Below, one piece after another: positions 35,090-44,106 of a stretch of DNA of 64,000 nt (position 1 is the first letter of the stretch; each line of letters opens with the position of its first letter). Source of the DNA: an uncultured Lachnospiraceae bacterium (lineage in GTDB: Bacteria > Bacillota > Clostridia > Lachnospirales > Lachnospiraceae); NCBI GenBank assembly GCA_910577785.1, contig CAJTNT010000004.1:62001-126000 (forward strand), read 5' to 3'. Below the pieces are notes generated by a model. The model had not been told where the DNA came from, did not search any database, and saw only the letters and a list, made by a program, of their open reading frames with translations. The translations under genes were made by a program, and so were the position numbers.

Positions 35090-36492
35090 TTTCCTGTTCC
35101 TCCTTCTCTTCTCTCTGCCAGAATCGCCGCATTCTCCGCCACGGCATTCTTCGTCAGCGGGTAGGCCAGCCACAGGATAGCCGCCACAATCAGATAGCAG
35201 ACTCCTGGGAAAGCAGTGGCAATGTTGTAAATCCCCTGCCGCACCTGATCGGTCTGCACCGCCCCCGGCTCCGATACGTATCCAATAGCCGACAGCGCAA
35301 AGCCGCTCAGCCCGCCTGCCAGCGCCTGCCCGATCTTGCGGGCAAAGGAATATACCCCATACACGGTGCCGTCCTCCCGGCTGCCGGTCTTCACCTCCTG
35401 GTAATCAATCACATCCGTGATATATGCCCAGATTACCATATTGAAATAGAACATCCCAAAGTTGGCCACAAAAGTAATCCCAACAAAGACCCATGGATTT
35501 TGCACCTTAAAGAAAAACAGCAACAGGAAAATCACTCCTGTGAACAGCATCCCCGCCACTCCGGCCTCTTTCTTGCCAAATCTCTCCGTAATCCCCCCGG
35601 TAGCCAGCGCCAGCGCCAAAGTGGTCGGCAGGCCGATAAAGCCGACTACGGAAAGCGCCCTTGTGTTCTTAAACCATTCTGCAAACAGGTAATTATTCAT
35701 GGCCTGCACCATCAGGGAACTTAACAGCAGGAAGATGGCCGCCGCGATAATCGCCAGCAGCGCCCGGTTCGTCACCAGCGCCTTCACCGTCTCCCCCGCG
35801 CTAAGCTTTTTCTTATCCGCCGCCTGCGCCTGCACACGCTCGGCCGTCATTGCATAGCACAGCAGATAGCAGATAATTGCCAGCACAGAGAACACGCCTG
35901 CAATCAGCGTGAAGTTCCTGGCGCTGACAATCTGGTTGCCATCGGCGTCCTTATAATAAATCACGGCTGGCGCAATCACCATAATTGCCACACTGGCAAA
36001 GTTTGCCCCCATGGAGCGGAACGTCGACAGCTCTGCCCGCTCCCTGGAATCGTCTGTAATCACAGACGCCATCGAGCCATAAGGGATATTAATGGCCGTA
36101 TAAAACAGGGAACCCCATAGAATATATGTCACAAACATATAGATTACCTTAACGGTCATCGACGCCCCGGAAAGCCCCGACTGGTACATAAGGAAGCTCA
36201 CCAGAGCCACCGGCACGCAGATCCTTATGATCCAGGGGCGGAATTTCCCATTCTTGCCCGCAGGCATGCGGTCAACAATCCTGCCCATCCCGATATCCGT
36301 AAAAGCGTCCACAACCCGCGCCACCAAAAACAGCACGCCCACCATCTTGGGGTCAATCCCCAGCACATTGGTATAGAACACCATCAGAAAAGAGCTGGCA
36401 AATATAAAGGTAAAATCATTCCCAAAATCCCCAAACATATAGCCCAGCTTATCCCTTAAGCCAAACGGCCTCTCACTGCTTTTTGTATCCAT
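35086..36492 (-). CDS. GPH-family glycoside:cation symporter (probable glucuronide transporter)
   Basis: 468-residue membrane protein with about twelve helices of the glycoside-pentoside-hexuronide family (MelB/UidB/YicJ-like): KLGYMFGDFGNDF at the N-terminus, VVDAFTDIGMGRIVDR after helix two, and YMFVTYILWGSLFYTAINIPYGS in the middle. Sodium- or proton-coupled uptake is typical. Its place at the head of the uxu genes indicates hexuronides or glucuronides as substrates; the exact sugar cannot be read from sequence. Confidence 0.88.
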   Translation of the reverse strand: MDTKSSERPFGLRDKLGYMFGDFGNDFTFIFASSFLMVFYTNVLGIDPKMVGVLFLVARVVDAFTDIGMGRIVDRMPAGKNGKFRPWIIRICVPVALVSFLMYQSGLSGASMTVKVIYMFVTYILWGSLFYTAINIPYGSMASVITDDSRERAELSTFRSMGANFASVAIMVIAPAVIYYKDADGNQIVSARNFTLIAGVFSVLAIICYLLCYAMTAERVQAQAADKKKLSAGETVKALVTNRALLAIIAAAIFLLLSSLMVQAMNNYLFAEWFKNTRALSVVGFIGLPTTLALALATGGITERFGKKEAGVAGMLFTGVIFLLLFFFKVQNPWVFVGITFVANFGMFYFNMVIWAYITDVIDYQEVKTGSREDGTVYGVYSFARKIGQALAGGLSGFALSAIGYVSEPGAVQTDQVRQGIYNIATAFPGVCYLIVAAILWLAYPLTKNAVAENAAILAERREGGTGK

Positions 36493-36511
36493 AATCTTTC
36501 CTCCAGTTCCT

Positions 36512-36525
36512 TGTAAACGATTGGA
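36512..36525. promoter_or_regulatory. cre-like catabolite repression site
   Basis: TGTAAACGATTGGA matches 12 of 14 positions of the CcpA site TGWAANCGNTNWCA. It lies 20 bp before the transporter start, inside the untranslated leader, where bound CcpA would act as a roadblock for the hexuronide operon. Confidence 0.5.
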
Positions 36526-36616
36526 GGTATTATCTGCAAAAAATGGGGGGTTTATTCTAAAATATGAAATTTGATTCTTTTTGCCGAACCGTTACATTCG
36601 ATTTGCTTTTTAGGCC

Positions 36617-36658
36617 AAAAAAAGCCCTCCAAGCCGCCAGTCCTGCAGCTTGGAGGGC
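36617..36658 (-). terminator. Rho-independent terminator
   Basis: An 11-bp perfect stem GCCCTCCAAGC/GCTTGGAGGGC (36624-36634 with 36648-36658) followed on the minus strand by seven Ts. Ends the transcript of the secreted protein at 36699. Confidence 0.93.
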
Positions 36659-36698
36659 AAAAGGAATGCTTTTTGTAAGCCCACGGAATATTTGCTAT

Positions 36699-38030
36699 TT
36701 ATTTTTTGGTCCGGATAGACTTTGGCGCGCTCCATACGCTGGTAATCTTCTGTGACCCTACTTTTTTATAGCTTCTTACCCTTACAAAATACTTTGTGGA
36801 AGCTTTTAAGGAAGGCGTCTGTTTGGTGACTGCCTTATTGCCATTGACAGATATCTTTTTTGCACTCTTAAAGGAGGAATTTGCCGCATACTGAATCTCA
36901 TAGCCAGATGCATTCTTGTCCTGTGCTATTTTTACCGTTATCTTTCTTTTCTTTACGCTCAGCTTTTGGATTTTCGCCTGTACCGGGCGGATCTTAAAAG
37001 TGGCCTTGTAGGAGCCTTTATAGGCGCCAATGCCGGTAATCTTCGCCGTTGCAATCCCAGGCTTCTTATTGTTGGAATACGCAACGCTATAGTCCTTCCC
37101 TTTCTTCAGTACGGTTGAGCCATATACCACCTTGACGCCCGGCGTAATCGCCTTTCCCGTATAGGTATAGGTATTTTTCACCTGCACCGCCGCCTGGCTA
37201 ATGCTGTTCCTATGATGCGACATCGTGAACGTATAATTGCCAATCCCCTCCTGCGGGTTATAAATCCTGATATAATATACGGTATTCGGATTCAGCGTAA
37301 CCAGCGGCGTAACGCCGTCCCTTTTATTATCCGAGCCATAAGTAAGCCGGTAATCCGCCAATACCTCTTCCCTGGCGTCGCAGATGGATACCCGGAACTG
37401 GCTGTCGCCCGCCCAGGAATGGGTGCTGATATTGATGTTCTTGCAATAGAAATCATATTCCTTATATGCCCCTGTCTTTATTTTAAAATAATCAATATCA
37501 TCTTTCCCATCCAAGCTGGCATTTACTTTCTCCCCGATTCTCTTGCTTACGGCGTTCCCCAGGCGATCCCCCTCTTTGTCTTCGCGGAAGGATACCTTGA
37601 TCTTGAAATTGCCTGGCGTATCGTTAGGGGATCTATTATATACCTTAACATAATATGTTGTATTCCGGTCAAGCTCCAGATTGGCAGAACGCTCACCGCC
37701 TATTGCCGCGTAATGCTTTACAAATATCTCGTCCACTGCATCAATCAAATCAAACTGCACCTGGCTGTCGCCCGCCCAGGAATGGGTGCTGATATTGATA
37801 TTCTTGGCGTAGAAATCGTAAAACCCTTTTTTATTCGGCGTGGTAAATTTGAAATACAATACCTCGCTGCCCACAAGCTGCGCAGCATATTCTCTATCCA
37901 CGCGAATCGCCGTGGCAGTAGCTTTGGAACTGCCCCCTGTCGTCAGCTCGTAATTTTCGGCCAATGCGCTGGTGCATGGAAGCAGGCAGAGCATAAGCGC
38001 CAGGGAAAGTACATAGATTAATTTTTTCAT
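36699..38030 (-). CDS. Secreted repeat protein with pre-peptidase-like and Ig/Fn3-like domains
   Basis: 443 residues with a clear Sec signal peptide (MKKLIYVLSLALMLCLLPCTSALA, cleavage after ALA). Two similar beta-sandwich units of the bacterial pre-peptidase C-terminal type (about 30-145 and 150-265) share a conserved NISTHSWAGDSQ; then comes a domain with YTYTGKAITPGVKVVYG, typical of Ig-like/YDG surface repeats, and a C-terminal Fn3-like domain (ASGYEIQYAANSSFKSAKK). No LPXTG or membrane anchor, so it is probably released or held non-covalently. No catalytic domain is visible. Start at 38030 has GAGGAG 6 nt ahead. Confidence 0.85.
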   Translation of the reverse strand: MKKLIYVLSLALMLCLLPCTSALAENYELTTGGSSKATATAIRVDREYAAQLVGSEVLYFKFTTPNKKGFYDFYAKNINISTHSWAGDSQVQFDLIDAVDEIFVKHYAAIGGERSANLELDRNTTYYVKVYNRSPNDTPGNFKIKVSFREDKEGDRLGNAVSKRIGEKVNASLDGKDDIDYFKIKTGAYKEYDFYCKNINISTHSWAGDSQFRVSICDAREEVLADYRLTYGSDNKRDGVTPLVTLNPNTVYYIRIYNPQEGIGNYTFTMSHHRNSISQAAVQVKNTYTYTGKAITPGVKVVYGSTVLKKGKDYSVAYSNNKKPGIATAKITGIGAYKGSYKATFKIRPVQAKIQKLSVKKRKITVKIAQDKNASGYEIQYAANSSFKSAKKISVNGNKAVTKQTPSLKASTKYFVRVRSYKKVGSQKITSVWSAPKSIRTKK

Positions 38031-38124
38031 ATTTTTCTCCTCATATCCTTTCATTCCGTGAGTACATAAGGAACGGCAGCGGTTATTTATGCACAGCTCC
38101 TTAGCAGAAGACATCCCTCTTTCT

Positions 38125-38153
38125 ATCTTACACGTCCATAGAAGTATTGTCAA
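38125..38153 (-). promoter_or_regulatory. Promoter of the secreted repeat protein
   Basis: Minus-strand TTGACA (38148-38153), 17-nt spacer, TAAGAT (38125-38130), about 90 nt ahead of the start codon and just past the end of the signal peptidase gene. Confidence 0.78.
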
Positions 38154-38156
38154 ACG

Positions 38157-38621
38157 TTATCTCCGCTTTCCCGGACAAGATAACCAGCCGTGAATAATAA
38201 CCAGCAGGCTGCCAAAAATCACACAGAAATCCGAGATATTGAATACAATCTGGTTCAGCCATTTCCATGGCGTACAAAAACTCAGGTAATCCATCACGTA
38301 GCCCTTCCGGATGCGGTCATACAGGTTGCTGGCGCCGCCGCCAATGGCCAGGCTTAAGCCCAGCATCAGGCAGGGGTTCTTCTTCCTGGACAGGAACCAG
38401 AGGGCTGCCAGCATCAGCAGCACCGCGCCGCTGGCTCTCCTCACAAGCCCTGGGCGTTTCTCTAAGAAATTCATGGCAGCGCCTTTGTTATGGTATTTCT
38501 TCAGCTGGATCCTGCCCCTGCATAGTTCCTTCTTCCCCCGGATTTCCTGCCGTTCCTCCATATGCTCCTTGAGGAAATAATCCCCTGTAAAGATGGCTGC
38601 GGCAATCATTGCGTATTTCAT
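38157..38621 (-). CDS. Signal peptidase II-like membrane protein
   Basis: About 154 residues with four membrane helices. It keeps both aspartate motifs of lipoprotein signal peptidase: NLYDRIRKGYVMDY and FNISDFCVIFG, where the two catalytic aspartates lie, and an N-terminal GDYFLKEHM. It is more diverged and more basic in its first loop than housekeeping LspA, so it may be a second, specialised copy. Start could be 38621 (after GAGAGG) or 38642. It precedes the secreted repeat protein but does not share its promoter. Confidence 0.78.
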   Translation of the reverse strand: MKYAMIAAAIFTGDYFLKEHMEERQEIRGKKELCRGRIQLKKYHNKGAAMNFLEKRPGLVRRASGAVLLMLAALWFLSRKKNPCLMLGLSLAIGGGASNLYDRIRKGYVMDYLSFCTPWKWLNQIVFNISDFCVIFGSLLVIIHGWLSCPGKRR

Positions 38622-38928
38622 GGCTTGTGCCTCTCTTTCCATTTTCTTCTAAGTAGATGATGCCCGTTCTTCGCCATGTCTGGGCTCCTCTCCAAAAACA
38701 GCGCTAACGGTTCTGCGCCCATTATCCTAACCCTATTTTACATCGGGCAAACGGAGAAAACAAGTAAAATTTAAGCAGAAAATTGATAGAAAAAGATATG
38801 AAACGATATGAGAAAAATATATTGCACTGGCAGATGCACACCCCGCCGGAGTAATATGTGCCGGAGGGAAAGGTGGAGGAAGCGGGGCGGATTTCGACAA
38901 TTTTTGAGCGTGTTCGGATTGCAGGATA
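38622..38928. other. Intergenic stretch with no recognisable gene
   Basis: Open frames here lack coding character; the plus strand has a short stretch reading VPEGKVEEAGRISTIFERV between stops that could be the relic of a gene, but I cannot name it. Confidence 0.35.
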
Positions 38929-38957
38929 AATCCCCGTCCTGGATATAGGCGGGGATT
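38929..38957 (-). terminator. Possible terminator after the RelB/YoeB pair
   Basis: An 8-bp stem AATCCCCG/CGGGGATT with a 13-nt loop, 9 bp beyond the toxin stop on the minus strand. The U-tract is poor. Confidence 0.5.
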
Positions 38958-38965
38958 GGAGTGGG

Positions 38966-39235
38966 TTATTTATCGCCATAGTGGCCTCTGCAGTGGGCGA
39001 TGTAGAGCCGCCCATTTTCCATATGGTAGACGAGGCGGTCTTTTTCGTTGATGCGGCGGCTGTATTCGCCCTGCAGGTCGCCGGAGAGGGGTTCAGGCTT
39101 TCCAATCCCTTTCATGCAGCCGTTCCGCTCGATATCCTGAATGAGCTGGTTGATTCGCTTTAGTGTTTTTTTATCCTGCGTCTGCCAGTAGAGGTAGTCC
39201 TCCCAGGCATCATCCGACCATATTTTTTCACTCAT
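38966..39235 (-). CDS. YoeB/Txe-family toxin
   Basis: 89 residues of the ribosome-dependent mRNA endonuclease family: MSEKIWSDDAWEDYLYWQ, KTLKRINQLIQDIERN, the catalytic region GEYSRRINEKDRLVY and the terminal CRGHYGDK with the conserved His and Tyr. It blocks translation by cutting mRNA at the start codon on the ribosome unless bound by the antitoxin. It overlaps the antitoxin gene by 8 bp. Confidence 0.93.
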   Translation of the reverse strand: MSEKIWSDDAWEDYLYWQTQDKKTLKRINQLIQDIERNGCMKGIGKPEPLSGDLQGEYSRRINEKDRLVYHMENGRLYIAHCRGHYGDK

Positions 39236-39497
39236 CGTCCACCTCGATCAGTTCATGGGCGATGCCTTTCCCAGCCCTCAGCTCCTGGACGGATTTCTTC
39301 ACATAGGCCATGTTCGCCTCGGAAAAAAATGGGTCGGTAGTCTGGGAGATCTCAAACGGGATGCGGTTTTCGCGTAAAACTGCTTTCACAAAAAGGTTGA
39401 TTGCGGTAGAAGTATTCAGGCCAACATTGGAGCAGAAGGCGTCAAAGCTGGCCTTATCTTTTTCATCTACCCTTGCGGTTAAAGTTGCCAGTGCCAT
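39228..39497 (-). CDS. RelB/DinJ-family antitoxin
   Basis: 89 residues: an N-terminal ribbon-helix-helix DNA-binding half (LATLTARVDEKDKASFDAFC ... TSTAINLFVKAVL) of RelB/DinJ type and a C-terminal toxin-binding tail (AYVKKSVQELRAGKG, ending ELIEVDDE). It neutralises the overlapping YoeB-like toxin and should repress its own promoter. Pairing of a DinJ-type antitoxin with a YoeB-type toxin differs from the YefM/YoeB pair at 47 kb. Confidence 0.92.
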   Translation of the reverse strand: MALATLTARVDEKDKASFDAFCSNVGLNTSTAINLFVKAVLRENRIPFEISQTTDPFFSEANMAYVKKSVQELRAGKGIAHELIEVDDE

Positions 39498-39530
39498 AGG
39501 TATCTCTCCTTTCGTATTTGAATTGTGATT

Positions 39531-39559
39531 ATTATAGCACTATTGTATGCTCAAAGCAA
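39531..39559 (-). promoter_or_regulatory. Promoter of the RelB/YoeB module
   Basis: Minus-strand TTGCTT (39554-39559), 17-nt spacer, TATAAT (39531-39536); AAAGGAG follows near the antitoxin start. Confidence 0.75.
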
Positions 39560-39627
39560 GCGTATGTATTACATATGGGGTTAGATTTACATAAATTACC
39601 GATTATTGTGGGATTATACGGAAATGA

Positions 39628-39826
39628 AAAAGAACAAAGCTGATCTCCAAATACCATCGGGACATATCCGGCATTGAAGACAAAGTAAACTCCCTCTATG
39701 CCCGCGGGATGGGCACCCGGGACATCCACGACCAGCCGAACGACTTGTATGGGATTGAACTGTCAGCGGAGATGGTCAGCAAGATAACAGACAAAATCCT
39801 CCCGCAGGTCAAGGAATGGCAGTCAT
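39628..39826 (+). pseudogene. IS256-family transposase fragment
   Basis: About 65 codons match the central part of IS256/mutator transposases: KYHRDISGIEDKVNSLYARG, MGTRDIHDQ, LYGIELSAEMVSKITDKILP and VKEWQS. No start codon, no catalytic DDE residues beyond this segment, and the frame runs into unrelated sequence after 39826. A relic of one insertion event. Confidence 0.88.
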
Positions 39827-39928
39827 TCGACAGCCCCAAGAACAAAAAACCGACAAAAAGTTCTTACATATCTAATTCTTATCAGAAAAGTCTAACTTTC
39901 ATAGACACAAGATTTTTTACAGCCTCGC

Positions 39929-40906
39929 TTAATGTGCAGCAAAGGCACAGATTTCCCCGGTATGGCGGTCAACCAGCTCTACCCTCCCAGGCATGTAGCC
40001 ACTGTTGCATGCAATATAATCTTCTGTAATATCATAAGCACGAAAACTAACATTAGCCAACTTCTCACAGCTATTTTCTTCCAAGTTGTATACAAATAGC
40101 TGCATCATGCCATGATCGCTATTTGTCGTAATCACCATTTCCTTTCCCTTCATCAAAATAGAATAAATATTGTCCTCGCTTTGGAACAACGCTTCGCCCT
40201 CTTCTTTGCCAAAGCCATCCGCTTTCATGATCTGATTTTCATGTGAAAAGATTACAGAGCCATCTTCCAAACAGCCGACGATTTCCCCTTCATAACAGGG
40301 ATATGTGGCAATCAGGCCGTGTTCTGCGTCGCATACCATAAAATTTTTATAATCCTTTGAGAGGACTGCGACCGCATCCTGGTAACGGTACAGATATTGC
40401 CAATTCACATCCTCCAGAAGCATCTTCACCTCTCCTGTCGGCAAATGGAGGACATTCAAGTTCTGTTCATCCTCTGCCGCGCTTCTCAGGAAATATAGGT
40501 TATCCCCTGCCAGCAGGATGGGTCCCATCGGGTTACCGTCGCTTTTTAGCAGGAGTTCTGTTTCCCCTGTACCTAAATGATAATGGAACATATTATACTC
40601 GTAATCCACATAATAGACATCTTCCTCCTGAACATCCAAATAACTGCCATAATTATCGGAGATAACCTGCTCTTCGGCATCTGGGGATTGGCAGTCCTTG
40701 TAATACAGGCCTTTGCATTCATAAGTGCCATTCTTCTCAATATCCTCCTGGTACAAAAGCCCCTGCCCCGTAAATGCAGAACCTGTCCATGAGGCCAGCC
40801 TATCCGGAGCGCTTCCTTCTGCTTGTTCAGATAAAAAAACGTTTCCTCCCAAAATGCATAAAAACACCAATACTGCAAACGCAGAAATCATTTTTTTCTT
40901 TTTCAT
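39929..40906 (-). CDS. Membrane-anchored beta-propeller-like protein A
   Basis: 325 residues with an N-terminal signal-anchor (KKKKMISAFAVLVFLCILGG) and a repetitive all-beta extracytoplasmic domain resembling DUF5050-type propellers, ending DRHTGEICAFAAH. It is a paralogue of the gene at 41746, sharing ADGF..EEGE.LFQ, a region S.HG..QLF.Y, and the ending VELVDRHTGEI. Function unknown. It is the last gene of the BlaI cassette region, next to the 266-residue module protein. Confidence 0.72.
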   Translation of the reverse strand: MKKKKMISAFAVLVFLCILGGNVFLSEQAEGSAPDRLASWTGSAFTGQGLLYQEDIEKNGTYECKGLYYKDCQSPDAEEQVISDNYGSYLDVQEEDVYYVDYEYNMFHYHLGTGETELLLKSDGNPMGPILLAGDNLYFLRSAAEDEQNLNVLHLPTGEVKMLLEDVNWQYLYRYQDAVAVLSKDYKNFMVCDAEHGLIATYPCYEGEIVGCLEDGSVIFSHENQIMKADGFGKEEGEALFQSEDNIYSILMKGKEMVITTNSDHGMMQLFVYNLEENSCEKLANVSFRAYDITEDYIACNSGYMPGRVELVDRHTGEICAFAAH

Positions 40907-40923
40907 AAGCTTTACTCCTAATC

Positions 40924-41700
40924 TCAGTACATATGCCCTTCCTCAAAATAGTTATCTATTGCATCATAGTTACTTTCTACATTGGAGGTGTTCCCACATC
41001 CCAGGATATCTTTTACCAAATCCGCCTCAGAACCCATCAAATCCAAATCCTGTACCTGGTAGCTATCCTCCATCCGCATAACGGATACACGGTACAACTC
41101 CTGTCTCTCTTCCCATTCTTCTGGCAATTCATGATAAGAAATGGAACTGTCCAAATACACCATTACTTCTGTTCCATCTGCTGCCTCAAAGATATCGTCA
41201 ATGCTCAATTCCTTAAGTTTGACATCCGCAATACCGCCATATAGTTCACTTCCCACTCTTCTCACGTTTTCTAACACTTTCCATGCTATGTACCCATCCG
41301 TGCTGGCAAAATCCTCAGGGGTAAAATTCCTGCTACTGTCGGACAGCGTCTGGTAGAAATCTGCAAAATACTGTTCCAATGATTCCCGCAGGCCTGCTGG
41401 CTCCTGGATATGGCGTATCTGCCGCACATCTTCTGCTTCCTCAGAATCCTCTGAATCCTTTACATCTTCCGGCAGAACCGTTTCCACTCCTGGCTCCTGC
41501 TTCAGGGCAATCTTCCTCTTCTCTATGCTTACGCCATGAGCGGCCAGATTCTGCCCTTTCTCTATGTAATCCTGCTCTGCCTCACCCTCGCCGCTCCCCC
41601 AGACATTTGGAATCAGGAGAACTGCTGCCGCTACCACCAATGCACCTGCCATACCCAATGCTGCCTTTGTCTTTATTTTATCTTTCTTTAAGTTCTTCAT
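40924..41700 (-). CDS. Membrane-anchored stand-alone copy of the BlaR1-associated module
   Basis: 258 residues. The N-terminus MKNLKKDKIKTKAALGMAGALVVAAAVLLIPN matches, almost residue for residue, the last membrane helix of the M56 receptor at 44107. After an acidic linker comes one copy of the shared ~130-residue module (LEQYFADFYQTLSDSSRNFTPEDFAST, then YGGIADVKLKELSI, then ELYRVSVMRMEDSYQV, ending YDAIDNYFEE). It therefore looks like the receptor's last helix and outside domain without the protease part. Start at 41700 has GGAGGT ahead. Possibly a decoy or co-receptor; this is inference. Confidence 0.75.
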   Translation of the reverse strand: MKNLKKDKIKTKAALGMAGALVVAAAVLLIPNVWGSGEGEAEQDYIEKGQNLAAHGVSIEKRKIALKQEPGVETVLPEDVKDSEDSEEAEDVRQIRHIQEPAGLRESLEQYFADFYQTLSDSSRNFTPEDFASTDGYIAWKVLENVRRVGSELYGGIADVKLKELSIDDIFEAADGTEVMVYLDSSISYHELPEEWEERQELYRVSVMRMEDSYQVQDLDLMGSEADLVKDILGCGNTSNVESNYDAIDNYFEEGHMY

Positions 41701-41745
41701 CCTTTCCACACCTCCCTGCTCCATCCGTTCCTTTTGTTTTATGTT

Positions 41746-42729
41746 TTATTTTAACGAAAACATAATAATCTTCCCTGTATGCCTATCTACTAAGTCGACG
41801 CTGCCCATCCCATCATCTGCACAGCAGGCCACATAGTCTTCATTAAAATCCCTTGGCATATGGTTGGCATTTGCCAGCTTTTCATATGTGTTGTCCCCAA
41901 AATCATACTGGAACAGTTGAATCAGGCCATGGGAACTGACAGTAGAGATAATCATTTCATCCTCTTTCATAATCACCCTGCTAAGGCCTTCATCCTGGAA
42001 TAGGACTTCCCCTTCCTCATCATCAAAACCATCTGCTTTTACAATCTTGTCTTCCTGGGAAAGGATGACGGAACCATCATCCAAAAATCCCAGGATTGTC
42101 CCTTCATAATATGGATAGGTATCGGTGAGTCTGCCTTGGGCGTCACATATCATCAGTTCTGTGCCGTCCGAGGAAGCAACTGCTATAGAACCGTGGTAGT
42201 AATACAGATAAAATGGGCTGACATCCTCTAACACCAATTCGGTTTTACCTGTCGCTAAATGGCAGACATTTAGGTTTGTAACCCTATCATCTACCCCCTG
42301 CAGATAAAAAATATCATCATTCAGCAGCAGCATGTCCGAAATTACATATCCATTGCTTTTCACCAATATGTCTGTTTCCCGTTCTTCCAAAAAGAATCTG
42401 CGTATATTATAGCTATAGTCGACAAAATACACACATTCGCCTTTCAGATTGGCAGATCCATAATAAGAGTCTGAAATAACTATCTCCTCTTCCTCTGAGG
42501 TCTCACACTCCCTTAAATACAGCCCTTTGAATTCATACATGTCCTTTATCAAGATGTCATCTTTATACAAAAGCCCTTTATCCGTGAATGCAAACATCTG
42601 GCAGAGGGGCGTCTTTCCCAGATAGTCTCCTCTGTTTCCTTCTTTCTGATAAAACAAAAATATGCCGCTCCCTAACATAAATAACAGAAGGAATACAGAT
42701 ACCATTATAAATATCTTTTTCTTCTTCAT
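41746..42729 (-). CDS. Membrane-anchored beta-propeller-like protein B
   Basis: 327 residues, paralogue of the gene at 39929 and the same layout: signal-anchor (KKKKIFIMVSVFLLLFMLGSG) and a beta-rich outside domain with EFKGLYLRECE, LNVCHLATGKTELVLEDV, DGSVILSQEDKIVKADGFDD, and the ending VDLVDRHTGKIIMFS. Function unknown. It starts 9 bp after the amidase stop and so belongs to the same transcription unit. Confidence 0.74.
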   Translation of the reverse strand: MKKKKIFIMVSVFLLLFMLGSGIFLFYQKEGNRGDYLGKTPLCQMFAFTDKGLLYKDDILIKDMYEFKGLYLRECETSEEEEIVISDSYYGSANLKGECVYFVDYSYNIRRFFLEERETDILVKSNGYVISDMLLLNDDIFYLQGVDDRVTNLNVCHLATGKTELVLEDVSPFYLYYYHGSIAVASSDGTELMICDAQGRLTDTYPYYEGTILGFLDDGSVILSQEDKIVKADGFDDEEGEVLFQDEGLSRVIMKEDEMIISTVSSHGLIQLFQYDFGDNTYEKLANANHMPRDFNEDYVACCADDGMGSVDLVDRHTGKIIMFSLK

Positions 42730-42738
42730 ATTCTAAAA

Positions 42739-44013
42739 TTAAAATGTTGCTGATTTGAAACGGAGTAGACGTACTTTTGTAGCTTTATCATTATAACTAT
42801 CCAACTTATTTTTTAATAATATTGCACTATTATCGGGGGTATGTTGAGCTACTTTTATTTTATCTGCATTTGCCGGCGCATATGTCGTTTCTGTAACAAC
42901 AATAACAGAATGACGATATCTGTTAGCACTGTCGCTATAAAATTGCAAAACATCTCCCATTTTTATATTTGTCGACAAACTTGAATATGGTTTATTGTTA
43001 TTATATCCTGTTGCTTTGGGACCATTCCCCGTATTTGTAGTAACATAATCATAAAACTCAAGAACACCACACCACGCTGCAGGCGGGTCTCCTGCACTTG
43101 AATCATAATTCCTTCCATACCATACCCCTTTTATCATCCGATAATCTTCTTTTACTCTTTTCTTTAAAGCAATACAAGTCGGATTAGTCGGATTAGGACT
43201 CTTGGGTATGGTATAGCCATCTGCTCCGCCATAACCTGCCCAGATACATTGTGATACAAAATTTGTGCAATCTTGCGACGCTCTTTTAAAAATATAATTT
43301 TCGTGTTCTTTTCCTAATTTGTAACCCCAAAACTTCGCTTTCCGTGCATTAAAAGAAATACCTGCCCTTGGGGAAATTTCCTCTTCCTCTTCTACTAACT
43401 CTGCAAAATCATCTGCTTTCCATTCTGTTATACGATCTGTCTTCCGATTAACTTCCTCAAAATAAGCATCTACAGCGGCATAATTGTTCTCAATATCTGG
43501 TGTATTATTAACAGCTAAGCTTTCTTTTGCCATTGTTGGATATTCAGAATTACTATCCAAATCTACCACTTTATAGCCTTCTCCTTCTGATACCATTGAG
43601 ACCCGGAACATATCTCCTTCACTACACAAATCCTTTGGATCCATACCATAACTATAGGAAAATCTCACATATGTCATTGCCTCTATACCATCTTCTATTA
43701 CTGATATGTCATCAATACCTATCTCTTCAAGCCTTACTTCAGCCATTCCATTATAAAGCACATTTGCCCTATATCTCCTTGAAATTAATTCTTTCCCAAT
43801 AATATAGCCATTTGTACTAGCAAAGTCTTCATGAGTGAAATCCCTTGTATCATCTAACAGCACATGATAGAAATCTGTAAAATATTGCTCCAATACCCCC
43901 TGTATAACATCCTCCTCAATTTGAGGTTCTATTTCTGCCGCCGAAGCATTTGGTATTGAAAACAGACTAAGACATAATACAATAATTAAAATTACAGAAA
44001 CACTTTTTTTCAT
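42739..44013 (-). CDS. Secreted amidase-domain protein carrying the shared module
   Basis: 424 residues with a signal peptide (KKSVSVILIIVLCLSLFSIPNASAAE). Residues about 35-190 are one copy of the shared module (LEQYFTDFYHVLLDDTRDFTHEDFASTNGY ... SEGDMFRVSM, GYKVVDLDSNSEYP). From about 225 to the end is an Amidase_6-type domain: AKFWGYKLGKEHENYIFKRA, the catalytic Cys in QDCTNFVSQCIWAGY and His in YRHSVIVVTE. Such domains are papain-like (NlpC/CHAP fold relatives) and may cleave amide bonds of the cell wall. The amidase half is visibly AT-richer than the module half, as if the two were joined recently. Confidence 0.85.
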   Translation of the reverse strand: MKKSVSVILIIVLCLSLFSIPNASAAEIEPQIEEDVIQGVLEQYFTDFYHVLLDDTRDFTHEDFASTNGYIIGKELISRRYRANVLYNGMAEVRLEEIGIDDISVIEDGIEAMTYVRFSYSYGMDPKDLCSEGDMFRVSMVSEGEGYKVVDLDSNSEYPTMAKESLAVNNTPDIENNYAAVDAYFEEVNRKTDRITEWKADDFAELVEEEEEISPRAGISFNARKAKFWGYKLGKEHENYIFKRASQDCTNFVSQCIWAGYGGADGYTIPKSPNPTNPTCIALKKRVKEDYRMIKGVWYGRNYDSSAGDPPAAWCGVLEFYDYVTTNTGNGPKATGYNNNKPYSSLSTNIKMGDVLQFYSDSANRYRHSVIVVTETTYAPANADKIKVAQHTPDNSAILLKNKLDSYNDKATKVRLLRFKSATF

Positions 44014-44106
44014 AATAACACCTATCCTTTCGTTTTAATTGTTCACAAACAATAAAAATATACCTTATCTTTCACGTTACTATTTTTTAGTCCATTACCT
44101 ATTTGC

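Noticed and set aside
38722..39105. 127-codon minus-strand frame across the YoeB-like toxin end
   Set aside because: Overlaps the toxin in another frame, Ser/Thr-rich composition without domain features; no ribosome-binding site.
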